Assembly: GCA_018819175.1 (NCBI GenBank)
Contig: JAHJQQ010000031.1
Span: forward strand, 1 to 64,000
Length of the DNA stretch: 64,000 nucleotides
Reading direction: 5' to 3'
From: Gammaproteobacteria bacterium
GTDB taxonomy: Bacteria > Pseudomonadota > Gammaproteobacteria > Thiohalobacterales > Thiohalobacteraceae
Each line of letters begins with the position of its first letter. The first letter of the stretch is position 1. Below the pieces are notes generated by a model. That model did not search any database, was not told the DNA's origin, and saw only the letters and a list, made by a program, of their open reading frames with translations. The translations under genes and the position numbers were made by a program. Positions 7,121-15,753 of the stretch are shown here, piece by piece.

Positions 7121-10100
7121 ATGGCCGCCCATCACGAAGTCCACTTGGAGAGCTACGTTGTCCAAAAGCTGGTCGAGAACGGCTGGGTGGAAGGCAACAA
7201 CAGCCATTACGACCCGGTGCGGGCGCTCTATCCCGAGGACGTGATCGCCTGGGTGCAGGCCACGCAGCCTGAAGTATGGAACAAGCTGGAGCGGCTGAAC
7301 GGCGCCTCCACTCGCACTGTATTACTCGACCGGTTGGAGAAGGAACTGGCGGCCAAAAGCGGCGGCACCATGAAGCTTCTGCGCCAGGGCTTTGCCGTGG
7401 CAGGCGCGGGCACCATCACGATGACCCAGTCGGCACCGGAGGATGCGCGCAACAGCAAGGAGGTGGCGAAGTACCAAGCCAACATCCTGCGCGTGGTGCG
7501 TCAGCTGAAGTACAACCCCAATCGCGAATGGGCCATCGACCTCGGCTTTTTCATCAACGGCATTCCCGTGGCGACGGTGGAACTGAAGACCGACTTCACT
7601 CAATCCATCGACGATGCCATCTGGCAGTACAAGAAAGACCGCCTGCCGGTCGATCCCGCCACCAAACGCAAGGAGCCATTGCTCACTTTCCGCCGTGGCG
7701 CGGTGGTCCACTTCGCCATGAGCGACAGCGAAATCGCCATGACCACGAAGCTCAACGGCAACAAGACCTTCTTCCTGCCCTTCAATAAAGGTAACAACGG
7801 CCACGCGGGCAACAAGGCGCGTGACGACGATGACGAATACCCGGTGGCCTACTTCTGGGAAGAGATCTGTCAGCGCGATGCCTGGCTGCGCATCTTCCAC
7901 AGCTTTGTCTATGTGGAGACCATGGACAAGCTGGACAAGAAAGGCATGCCCTACAAGGCGGAGACACTGATCTTCCCGCGCTACCACCAGTTCGAGGCGG
8001 TGAACCAGATGATTGCCGACGCCAAGGACAATGGGGTAGGTCAGCAGTATCTGTGCGAACACTCCGCCGGTTCCGGCAAGACCAGCACCATTGCCTGGAC
8101 CGCCCATGATCTGATCAAGCTACGCCACCCCGACGGCAAGGCATATTTCAACTCGGTGATTATCGTCACCGACCGTACCGTGCTGGACGCCCAGTTGCAG
8201 GATGCGGTGAAGCAGATCGACCACCAGTTCGGTGTCATCGAAACCATTGATGCCAACACGATCGGCGGAGAATCTAAGAGCAAACGGCTGGCCGAGGCGT
8301 TGAAGAAAGGCGTGCCAATCATCGTCGTCACCATTCAGACCTTCCCTTATGCCATGGAGGCGATCATCACCGAGCAGTCGCTCAAGACGCGTAACTTCGC
8401 GGTGATCATCGACGAGGCGCACACCTCGCAGACCGGCTCCACCGCACAGGGGCTGCGTGCCGCCCTGGCGCTGGACACCAAGGCGAAGCTGGAAGAGATG
8501 ACCCTGGAAGAGGTGTTGCTGGAGATCCAAAAATCCCGCGTGCGCCCGACAAACGTCAGCCACTTCGCTTTTACCGCCACACCCAAACACAGCACCCTGA
8601 CCCTCTTTGGTCGGCCAAAAAATCCGAGCCAGCCCGTCTCTGACGACAACAAGCCGGAATCCTTCCACCGCTATACCCAGCGTCAGGCCATCGAGGAGGG
8701 TTTCATCCTCGATGTGCTGCGCAACTACACCAATTATCAGCAGGCGGTGAAACTGGGCGACCAGGCCATTAACGACAAACGGGTGGACAAGAAATTCGCC
8801 CGTCGTGCTTTGGCGCGCTGGAAGTCGCTGCACCCGACCATCGTGTCGCAAAAGGTGGAATTCATCATTGACCACTTCACCAAAAACATTGCCGCGCTGC
8901 TGAACGGCGAGGCCAAGGCGATGGTGGTGACCGGCGGACGGCCGCAGGCGGTGAAATACAAACTGGCCTTCGACCTATACCTCAAAAAGCAGGACATCAC
9001 AGGTATCAAGGCCCTGGTGGCTTTTTCCGGCAAGGTCCCCGGCAAGGACCTCGGTGACGACGATGAAGAGTGGCCACTGGGCATTGACCCCGAGAAGGAG
9101 TACAGCGAATACAACCTCAACCCGGACGCCAGCAGCGACCTGCGCAAAGAGTTCGAGCGTGCCGAGAACCGGGTGATGATCGTCGCCAACAAGTTCCAGA
9201 CTGGCTTCAATCAGCCCAAGCTGGTGGCCATGTACCTGGATAAGAAAGTCAGTGGCGTTGAGGCGGTGCAGACCTTGTCACGTCTCAACCGCACTTATCC
9301 CGGCAAGGATGAAACCTACGTCATCGACTTCGTAAACGATTCGCAGACCATCCTCGACGCTTTCAAAATGTATGACGACGGGGCCGAACTGGAGAGCGTG
9401 CAAGATCCGCATGTCGTGTATGACATGAAGAACCTCCTCGACGAAGCCAACATCTATGTGAAGGCGGATCTGGAAGCCTTCAAGCAAGCGCGGGGCCGTT
9501 TTGTGCTGGGTACCGACACCCCGGAACATTTGCACAAGAAACTCTACAGCGCCACCCAACGCCCCACCGATGTCTTCAATACCAAGTTGAAGGCTCTGAC
9601 TGATGCCATCGATAAATGGGATCACGCCATAGACAAGGCGGTAAGTGAAAAGGACAAGAAGGCACAGGACTATGCTGAATCCAAACGCAGCGAGTTTGCC
9701 AAGGAACGGGAAGCATTGTTGCGATTCAGGACGGATCTGAGCCGCTTTGGGCGCACTTATAATTACATTGCCCAACTGATCGAACTGGGCGATGCCGAGT
9801 TAGAGAACTTCGCTGCCTTTGCCAAGCTGTTCAGCAAACGCTTGAAAGGTGTTTCACCGGAACAGATCGACCTGACGGGCCTAGCACTGGCCGGTTTCAA
9901 GCTGCGTAAACAACATGACGCAGAAGTGGAGGGTGAGAAGTACACCCTCAAGCCCATCGAGGTTAACGAATCCGAACCCAGCGACCGGGAAAAGGAATTT
10001 CTCCACCAGATCATCGCCCGCATGAACAACCTGTTTGGTGATGTGGCTGACGACATGGGGCAGCGCCACTTCACCGCGCAGGTGGTGAATATCGCCCGGA

Positions 10101-10324
10101 ACAATCCCCGTGTTGTTGAGCAGATGGAAAAGAACACTAAAGAACAGGCTTTACAAGGAGCTTTGCCAGGAGTGGTCAGGCAGGCGACAGTGGACGCTCG
10201 GAAGTCTCACAATGATCTGGCGAATTCTCTCCTGAAGGATACACAAAACATGGCTGCATTCTTCAGCTTGGTTTACGACATTCTGAAGAATGGTGATGCA
10301 AGTAGCTTGGTGGACTCAAAATAG
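7121..10324 (+). CDS. hsdR: Type I restriction endonuclease subunit HsdR (1067 aa)
   Basis: Motor and nuclease subunit: ATP-driven translocation and cleavage of unmethylated DNA. An E-L-K nuclease motif lies near residue 154. The Walker A motif (S-A-G-S-G-K-T-S) is near 317, the D-E-A-H box near 431 and a F-T-A-T-P motif near 485. The late helicase motif Q-T-L-S-R-L-N-R-T is near 715, with the helical C-terminus that binds HsdM beyond it. A TTG six bases upstream is possible, but AAAGGA at 7108-7113 is better spaced for ATG 7121. It follows hsdS by 24 bases and completes the operon. The last ~200 bases are less GC-rich than the rest. Confidence 0.95.
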   Translation: MAAHHEVHLESYVVQKLVENGWVEGNNSHYDPVRALYPEDVIAWVQATQPEVWNKLERLNGASTRTVLLDRLEKELAAKSGGTMKLLRQGFAVAGAGTITMTQSAPEDARNSKEVAKYQANILRVVRQLKYNPNREWAIDLGFFINGIPVATVELKTDFTQSIDDAIWQYKKDRLPVDPATKRKEPLLTFRRGAVVHFAMSDSEIAMTTKLNGNKTFFLPFNKGNNGHAGNKARDDDDEYPVAYFWEEICQRDAWLRIFHSFVYVETMDKLDKKGMPYKAETLIFPRYHQFEAVNQMIADAKDNGVGQQYLCEHSAGSGKTSTIAWTAHDLIKLRHPDGKAYFNSVIIVTDRTVLDAQLQDAVKQIDHQFGVIETIDANTIGGESKSKRLAEALKKGVPIIVVTIQTFPYAMEAIITEQSLKTRNFAVIIDEAHTSQTGSTAQGLRAALALDTKAKLEEMTLEEVLLEIQKSRVRPTNVSHFAFTATPKHSTLTLFGRPKNPSQPVSDDNKPESFHRYTQRQAIEEGFILDVLRNYTNYQQAVKLGDQAINDKRVDKKFARRALARWKSLHPTIVSQKVEFIIDHFTKNIAALLNGEAKAMVVTGGRPQAVKYKLAFDLYLKKQDITGIKALVAFSGKVPGKDLGDDDEEWPLGIDPEKEYSEYNLNPDASSDLRKEFERAENRVMIVANKFQTGFNQPKLVAMYLDKKVSGVEAVQTLSRLNRTYPGKDETYVIDFVNDSQTILDAFKMYDDGAELESVQDPHVVYDMKNLLDEANIYVKADLEAFKQARGRFVLGTDTPEHLHKKLYSATQRPTDVFNTKLKALTDAIDKWDHAIDKAVSEKDKKAQDYAESKRSEFAKEREALLRFRTDLSRFGRTYNYIAQLIELGDAELENFAAFAKLFSKRLKGVSPEQIDLTGLALAGFKLRKQHDAEVEGEKYTLKPIEVNESEPSDREKEFLHQIIARMNNLFGDVADDMGQRHFTAQVVNIARNNPRVVEQMEKNTKEQALQGALPGVVRQATVDARKSHNDLANSLLKDTQNMAAFFSLVYDILKNGDASSLVDSK

Positions 10325-10649
10325 ACGGCGATCACGGCTGCTTATCTGTCCATGCGCGAGGTCTGGCAAATAGCAGGAAGGAATGGAAACGACAGAGTTA
10401 CGTAGCGGCCTGATCACTCTGTTCCAAATCCGCCGTCGGTCACCTATTATGGTGGGTCAGAACGTCTATGCGTAGTGTGACGACATGCAGAAGAGCATTC
10501 TGAAATGGACGCGATGCAGACGGTGGCGTGAGGGGTGGATTTGGAGCGCTAAAGACATCTGTTCCTGCGTCACTCTATCTAATGCTGCTCGCGGACTGCT
10601 CGCAGACGATCGGATCGATGGTTAATAGGTAGGCTAATTCGAGTTCTTG
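10325..10649. other. Intergenic stretch between hsdR and the GHKL gene
   Basis: These 325 bases hold no recognisable gene. A 30-codon frame from ATG 10383 has no known resemblance. I saw no clear terminator after hsdR and no strong promoter, although expression of the next gene probably starts here. Composition shifts from GC-rich to AT-rich along the stretch, consistent with a junction between two separately acquired cargo modules. Confidence 0.45.
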
Positions 10650-11795
10650 ATGAGCACATTAACTGTAAAACGCGATAGCAATCTAAAAGACATCGAGGAG
10701 ATGCTCTACAAAATTGAGCGTGCCGAGACTGATATTGCGCTCCGGCTGCCAAACTCCTTGAAATACGCTGGTTCGTTGGGAATAGAGGCAACCGTTATTC
10801 AGCTCATATCAACGTGGCTACGGAAGCACGAAGGAAGAGCGGTCTATCATAGCTACATAAAAGAAGGCGATTCCCCTTCTGAATATTCGGAGCTGTGTTC
10901 AAAGATGTATGGGATACAAATTTTGTCCTTGGCAGACAAATTGATGACCGAGAAATTGTTAAAGATAAAAAGAAGAGTGGCTTTGCAGCAGGCAGTGCAA
11001 CGTATAGACGATATAAGAAGTCTTAACTTTTCAAATGCGTTTAAGGGGCCATATCTTGGATTCCCGCTGATCAAAGCGCCAGGAAATACAAGCGAGCTAA
11101 ATTCGCCTTTTTATAACAAGGGTGCAGTAGTAGATAGGAATAGATTTCTTAGAATAACGGAGGACGCGATACGTTCTGTTCTTAAAAAGAATAGTTACGA
11201 TAAGGCAATAAATCGCGACGTGCTTTCCAATATAACGTCGATAATTTATGAGTTGTTCACAAACACGGATAAGCATGCGCGGCGCGACGAGCTTGGAAAT
11301 ATATTGCCGACAAATTTTAGATGCGTGTTATTCAGTTCCATAAGCCTCACTGAAGGTCGATTAGATGATTGGGTTAGCTCATGGACCGATGTGATGTTTG
11401 CTGCCAACTGGAAGGAAAGGCTAAAAGTAAAGCCACAGCGCGTTCTAGAAATTTCAGTTATTGATTCTGGCCCTGGATTTGCTCGCAGGTGGAAGGGGGT
11501 AGGTAAGGAGGCGTTAACCATAGAAGATCAAAAGGAAGCGGTCTTGTCCTGCTTTAAGAAATACCGAACGACCGATATTAATTCTGCTGCTGGGTCAGGA
11601 CTTTCAAATGTCCTTTGGGATCTCCGAAAGCTTAAGGGCTGGTTTAGGTTGAGAACCGGTAATTTGGTGGTTGAGAAGTGGTTTCACGGAGAGGCGCCGA
11701 CTATAACGACCGATGTGACGAAAGAAGACTTGTGGGAAAAGAAGGCGTTTGCCGAGGGTGCAGCAATTACGTTCCTGATACCGCTGGTGGAATGA
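10650..11795 (+). CDS. GHKL-fold ATPase of a two-gene island module (381 aa)
   Basis: The C-terminal half carries the hallmarks of the Hsp90/MutL/histidine-kinase ATP-binding fold. These are an N box E-L-F-T-N-T-D-K-H-A near residue 201, a G1-type D-S-G-P-G-F at ~272 and a G2-type G-S-G-L-S-N-V near 315, followed by a strand ending I-T-F-L-I-P-L. No phospho-acceptor histidine domain is seen, so it is not an ordinary sensor kinase. The N-terminal ~150 residues are helical and unrecognised. ATG 10650 is preferred over the in-frame TTG 10647. Many ATA, AGA and AGG codons set it apart from hsd and flagellar genes. Partner gene 13 bases downstream. A MORC-like or anti-sigma-type ATPase cannot be excluded. 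Confidence 0.7.
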   Translation: MSTLTVKRDSNLKDIEEMLYKIERAETDIALRLPNSLKYAGSLGIEATVIQLISTWLRKHEGRAVYHSYIKEGDSPSEYSELCSKMYGIQILSLADKLMTEKLLKIKRRVALQQAVQRIDDIRSLNFSNAFKGPYLGFPLIKAPGNTSELNSPFYNKGAVVDRNRFLRITEDAIRSVLKKNSYDKAINRDVLSNITSIIYELFTNTDKHARRDELGNILPTNFRCVLFSSISLTEGRLDDWVSSWTDVMFAANWKERLKVKPQRVLEISVIDSGPGFARRWKGVGKEALTIEDQKEAVLSCFKKYRTTDINSAAGSGLSNVLWDLRKLKGWFRLRTGNLVVEKWFHGEAPTITTDVTKEDLWEKKAFAEGAAITFLIPLVE

Positions 11796-11808
11796 GATAG
11801 GGGGCTGA

Positions 11809-14013
11809 ATGTATCTGTTTGAGGCGTCTCTCAGTGCAACCGACGGTTCTATTGGTGAGTACCTAGTAATATTTTCGGGGCAGCTAGAAGGGGATGGTCG
11901 AGACTATGCGAATATTTTTGAAAAGCAGTTCAGGGGTTTTTTAAAGCCGGACGCGATTCTTTTTGTATACCCTCAGTACCTCAGTCATGTGATCAATGAC
12001 TTTTGGTATGAAGACAATCCATTTTTTCAAAACATAACTAGATACGGGGAGAACATCCCGGTATACGCGACGAGTTTCGGGCCATTCGGCGAACTTAAGC
12101 TTGAGAAAGAGCATAACGCGGGCGAACAGTCAATTGACTTATGTGCTGCGAGTGTCTCGATAGTAGAGGCGGGATTGTATTGCCTGGCGAAGGCGAGCAG
12201 AGATGAAGTGATATTGGAGGCGCCACCAGGGACCATTTTCAGTAAACCCTCCGGGGAAGCGTCGGAGGAGTTCATAAAAGCCTCTGGCTTGGCAAGAAAC
12301 TATTCTCAGCAACAATTCGTTGCATACTGCCTGCTTACGAAGCGACCACGAGCCGATATTAGAGAGATACTTATTGATACGGCTGGGATAGCGCTATTTG
12401 CAGACGCAGTGTGCTATTACATTTCGCGTTTTTCGGGAGATATATGTAAGCGGGTACGCTATGAAAGCTTTGGGTCTTATGGCGGTATTGAAAAATGCAA
12501 GGTAGATAATCCAGAGAGTATTTGGGTAATCATTTCTGCCTCGCACAATAATAGTCTTTATGCTTCCTTGGTGGATAAGTGGTCTTTGCCGCTTGATCAC
12601 GCGGTGACGATTCTTACCTTCACGGATAAGCACAGGCGCCTAGTAAACATATCTGCGCTATCAAGGCATATCCACGCGAAAGAAAAAAATGGCTCAGCTG
12701 TAAAAGTGCAAATTATGGGCGAGAACTTTACTGCGGAAGTCTCGGAGCCAAAAAGGGTTGTGATAAAAAAGACGGCGAAGCCAGCTTTGCTAGAGAGAGT
12801 GCTAAAGGATTTTTATGACAAGGGTGTTTTTAAGTGTAACAAGGTGGTGATGGGCGCGGTGAAGCCAAAGCCGATATATTTCGAGTTTAACGAGGCCGTG
12901 GCCGAGCATCCCGGCTTCAAAGCTTGGCTCGAAAGGGTTGTTACGTGGTATCTGCCTAGGGAGCTAGAATGGATCGTTGTTGGCGACGATTCGGCTAGTC
13001 AGCTGCTGTTCAACGCATTTAAAGATATGCTGGGCAAATTGAGTATCGACGCTGCGAGCATGAAAGCCGATTTTCGGTCAGCTGGTAACAGGATAACAGG
13101 CGATAAGGCTGTTGTCGTGTTAGTCCCAGTTATAAGCAGTGGCCGCACTCTGCTTGATTTGAACCGAGAAATGCGGTTATCGGGTCACAAGGGGAACAGA
13201 ATTTTTATAGTTCCCTTCGGTTTTCCTGCTACCGATCAGGAGTACGAGACCTTTAAGAAAAGTGTTCTGCTTGGTCCAGAGAACTTCAAATACCAGTTGT
13301 TTAATTACTGTCATATTGCAATCGGGAATTCGGATCAGGAGAGCTCCTGGGAGTTAGAGGAGCGCCTTGTCGGGCGTTTCGCAGGGATTAGCTCCCTTTT
13401 CCGGGCTCGTCTTGATCGCCTCGAAAAGCAGGGCGAAGGACTGGAAGGCTTTATAGGATGCGCTCCGTCGAATGCAATCCAAAAGCTGAGTTTTAGTCGC
13501 GATTTCGCCTTCTGGGACGGGTGGGGTGCAAATCATGAGCATGCAGATCACGAAGCAGTATATGTGACAATATCAGCGATCTTGCAGTCGCTTAGGCAAA
13601 AGGAAGGGCTAGATGGCGAAGACTCGCTGCGAAGTCACGTTTATCAGAACGCTGTAATTGATCCGGAGAACTTTGCGCGCTTTAACGATTCTCTTCTGCA
13701 ATCTTGTCTCTGGAGGGCGGCTAATTCGACAGAGCTGGATTATCGTCGGTCAGATGATCTCAGCTATGCTATGACAAGCATTATCTATCGACTGATTGAT
13801 GACTTGAGTTCAAAAAAGTCGGAATCCGCGATAGATTTGCTAATTGGCATAGCAACCGGAAAGATCAGTTTGTCGAAAAAGGCATTGCTTGACTTGGTTG
13901 AGAAAGCGAAGCCAAAGTTTCGCGGGAATAAGGACGCGATCTACTTGCTGAACTATGTGAAGACCTGCTATGTCAATAAGCCAAAGGTGAAAAAGGGAGG
14001 TCCCCGGACTTAA
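11809..14013 (+). CDS. Partner of the GHKL ATPase, with a phosphoribosyltransferase-like segment (734 aa)
   Basis: No signal peptide or membrane segment is seen. Residues ~435-448 read V-V-V-L-V-P-V-I-S-S-G-R-T-L, which matches the strand-loop of the PRPP motif, but V-P replaces the usual acidic pair. An earlier segment around residues 180-205 (I-L-I-D-T-A-G-I-A-L-F-A-D-A) and a V-I-I-S-A-S-H-N-N strand near 238 hint at a second PRTase- or SIS-like half. The C-terminal ~200 residues are helical. The gene follows the GHKL gene by 13 bases with GGGGG before ATG and shares its AT-rich codon use, so the two form one unit. The function is unknown; I infer a defence or signalling effector from context only. 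Confidence 0.6.
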   Translation: MYLFEASLSATDGSIGEYLVIFSGQLEGDGRDYANIFEKQFRGFLKPDAILFVYPQYLSHVINDFWYEDNPFFQNITRYGENIPVYATSFGPFGELKLEKEHNAGEQSIDLCAASVSIVEAGLYCLAKASRDEVILEAPPGTIFSKPSGEASEEFIKASGLARNYSQQQFVAYCLLTKRPRADIREILIDTAGIALFADAVCYYISRFSGDICKRVRYESFGSYGGIEKCKVDNPESIWVIISASHNNSLYASLVDKWSLPLDHAVTILTFTDKHRRLVNISALSRHIHAKEKNGSAVKVQIMGENFTAEVSEPKRVVIKKTAKPALLERVLKDFYDKGVFKCNKVVMGAVKPKPIYFEFNEAVAEHPGFKAWLERVVTWYLPRELEWIVVGDDSASQLLFNAFKDMLGKLSIDAASMKADFRSAGNRITGDKAVVVLVPVISSGRTLLDLNREMRLSGHKGNRIFIVPFGFPATDQEYETFKKSVLLGPENFKYQLFNYCHIAIGNSDQESSWELEERLVGRFAGISSLFRARLDRLEKQGEGLEGFIGCAPSNAIQKLSFSRDFAFWDGWGANHEHADHEAVYVTISAILQSLRQKEGLDGEDSLRSHVYQNAVIDPENFARFNDSLLQSCLWRAANSTELDYRRSDDLSYAMTSIIYRLIDDLSSKKSESAIDLLIGIATGKISLSKKALLDLVEKAKPKFRGNKDAIYLLNYVKTCYVNKPKVKKGGPRT

Positions 14014-14214
14014 ATGTAGCCAAGTGATTCGACCGTATCGGCGTTTGGCGGCTTGCACCATCTGTAGTAGCAATACGCACACAACATTTTGCGGGTATGA
14101 CGGTCGACGATCATCCAAAGTCCGTGTGTAAGAGAGCCTAACGCGAAGATTCAAACCGAGAGCCGAGTTTTTCCGGGAAGGTCGCCATGCAAGGATTGGC
14201 GCGGGCTGTATTCT

Positions 14215-15429
14215 TCATGCCGTGTGACCGTGCAATGGAATAATCTCGGCGCCAGCTTTGCACTTGTCGAGGTAGTCCGCCCATTGCTGCATCATGGTGC
14301 GGCGTTCCTTGAGGAACTTCGTGCGGTTGTAAGCGGTGCCAAGCGCGTCCGGTACGCGGTGGGCGAGTTGGTGTTCGATGACCTCCGGTTTTACGTCCAA
14401 TTCCTGATGCAGGATGGTACGCGCCATGGCGCGGAAACCGTGGCCAGTGATTTCCGTCTTCGTGTCATAACCCATGCGGCGTAGGGCGGCATTGATGGCC
14501 GCTTCGCTCATGGGTTTTTTGGGGGCGCGCCCAGGAAATACATATTGCCGGGTTCCAGTTAGAGCCTGGAGTTCTTTCAGAATCGCCACCGCCTGGGTTG
14601 CTAGTGGCACGAGGTGTTCGCTCTTAGTCTTGGTTACAAAATAGCGCCATTCGCCTTTATCAAGATCGAATTGAGCCCATTCAGCTTTGCGTAATTCACC
14701 AGGGCGAACAAAGAAGAGTGGCGCCAGTTTCAAAGCAGATTGCACAACAAGGGTGCCGTTGAATCCGTCGATGGCCCGCAGCAATCCACCGACGGCGGCG
14801 GGTTCTGTGATGGAAGCGAAATTCTTATGTTTGGCCGGTGCTAATGCGCCACGTAGATCGCTCGATGGGTCGCGATCGCAGCGGCCTGTGGCGACGCCAT
14901 AGCGGAATACTTGCCCGCAGTTTTGATGCGCTCGGTGAACAGTATCCAGTGCACCTCGATTTTCTATCCGGCGTAGCACCGTCAGTAGTTCGGGTGATGT
15001 GATCTCTGCAATGGGTTTGCCCCCGATCCACGGGAATACATCTTTTTCCAGCCGCTGGATGATTTTGCTGGCATGTGAGGATGCCCAGTTGGGGGAATGC
15101 TTAGCGAACCACTCCCGTGCTACCACCTCGAAACTGTTTGCCGCCCGGTCAGTGCGGGCTGATTTCTGAGCCTTTCGGTTTTCGCTGGGGTCGATGCCAT
15201 TGGCCAGCAACTTGCGAGCGGCATCCCGCCGGTCGCGTGCTTCTTTCAAATTCACGTCGGAATAAACACCCAACGAGAGTCGCTTTTCCTTGCCATTAAA
15301 TCGGTACTTAAATCGCCACCATTTGCCGCCGCTTGGGGCTACTTCCAGATACAGTCCGCGCTCATCGAATAGCTTGATGGACTTCTCGCCCGGCTTGGCG
15401 TTGCGAATAGCGGTATCGGTAAGGGGCAT
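14215..15429 (-). CDS. P4-type tyrosine integrase next to tRNA-Ala (404 aa)
   Basis: Starts M-P-L-T-D-T-A-I-R-N-A-K-P-G, the arm-binding DUF4102-type N-terminus of P4-like island integrases (~1-90). A core-binding domain and a catalytic domain follow. Arg ~242 lies in F-V-R-P-G-E-L-R, the H-G-F-R box is at 330-333, and there is an H-Q-L-A-H then A-Y-N-R-T tyrosine near 372. These enzymes insert islands at tRNA 3' ends, and this gene lies about 160 bases from the 3' end of tRNA-Ala, reading away from it and convergent with the GHKL/PRTase-like unit. Length is normal. Four GGGGCAA-type repeats lie just upstream of its start. Confidence 0.93.
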   Translation of the reverse strand: MPLTDTAIRNAKPGEKSIKLFDERGLYLEVAPSGGKWWRFKYRFNGKEKRLSLGVYSDVNLKEARDRRDAARKLLANGIDPSENRKAQKSARTDRAANSFEVVAREWFAKHSPNWASSHASKIIQRLEKDVFPWIGGKPIAEITSPELLTVLRRIENRGALDTVHRAHQNCGQVFRYGVATGRCDRDPSSDLRGALAPAKHKNFASITEPAAVGGLLRAIDGFNGTLVVQSALKLAPLFFVRPGELRKAEWAQFDLDKGEWRYFVTKTKSEHLVPLATQAVAILKELQALTGTRQYVFPGRAPKKPMSEAAINAALRRMGYDTKTEITGHGFRAMARTILHQELDVKPEVIEHQLAHRVPDALGTAYNRTKFLKERRTMMQQWADYLDKCKAGAEIIPLHGHTA

Positions 15430-15430
15430 G

Positions 15431-15476
15431 GGGGCAACTCCTTTTGGGGCAACTCACTTGCCCCTAATGTTGCCCC
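15431..15476. repeat. Four GGGGCAA/TTGCCCC repeats upstream of the integrase start
   Basis: GGGGCAA is at 15431-15437 and 15446-15452; TTGCCCC is at 15458-15464 and 15470-15476. The two direct pairs face each other as a large palindrome-like array. The first copy touches the integrase ATG. They may be integrase arm-type sites, an autoregulatory operator or both; that is inference from position. Confidence 0.6.
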
Positions 15477-15533
15477 CACTTATTCGCGGATGTCAATGAA
15501 TGGCTCTGCCCCATGCTGGACGCTAACCCAATG

Positions 15534-15556
15534 AAAAAGCCCGCGATTAAGCGGGC
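15534..15556 (-). terminator. Intrinsic terminator of tRNA-Ala
   Basis: Read leftward: stem GCCCGC, loop TTAATC, stem GCGGGC, then five T residues (plus-strand arms 15551-15556 and 15539-15544; A-run 15534-15538). It ends about 36 bases after the tRNA 3' end and fits termination of the tRNA transcript. It also separates the tRNA from the integrase. Confidence 0.8.
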
Positions 15557-15591
15557 CTTTGGACGTTGCTGGAAGTTATTGGACGTTCAAT

Positions 15592-15667
15592 TGGTGGAGC
15601 GGAGGAGGATCGAACTCCCGACCTCTGCATTGCGAACGCAGCGCTCTCCCAGCTGAGCTACCGCCCC
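15592..15667 (-). tRNA. tRNA-Ala (anticodon CGC)
   Basis: 76 bases with encoded CCA. All arms fold: acceptor GGGGCGG/CCGCTCC including the G3-U70 pair that marks alanine tRNAs, D-stem GCTC/GAGC, anticodon stem CTGCG/TGCAG, and T-stem GGGAG/CTCCT with the TTCGATC loop. The seven-base loop TTCGCAA puts CGC at 34-36, reading GCG. It is the likely integration target of the P4-type integrase. Confidence 0.96.
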
Positions 15668-15707
15668 ATGTTCTTCCACTCGACCTGGGATGGCCCGAGT
15701 GCGGCGT

Positions 15708-15713
15708 ATTCTA
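15708..15713 (-). promoter_or_regulatory. Probable -10 box of the tRNA-Ala promoter
   Basis: Read leftward, TAGAAT is preceded by TGC (extended -10) and followed by a GC-rich discriminator, about 40 bases before the tRNA 5' end. No -35 box at 16-18 bases is clear. The discriminator is of the type seen in stringently controlled stable-RNA promoters. Confidence 0.5.
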
Positions 15714-15753
15714 GCATCGCTTTCCAGTTTCTTGCTACAAGGCCATACGGGAA

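Noticed and set aside
10383..10475. 30-codon frame after hsdR as a small gene
   Set aside because: No resemblance or coupling to neighbours; expected by chance in this length.
10650..11795. Calling the GHKL gene a two-component sensor kinase
   Set aside because: There is no HisKA-type acceptor helix, sensor or membrane domain and no response regulator nearby; only the ATP-binding fold is present.
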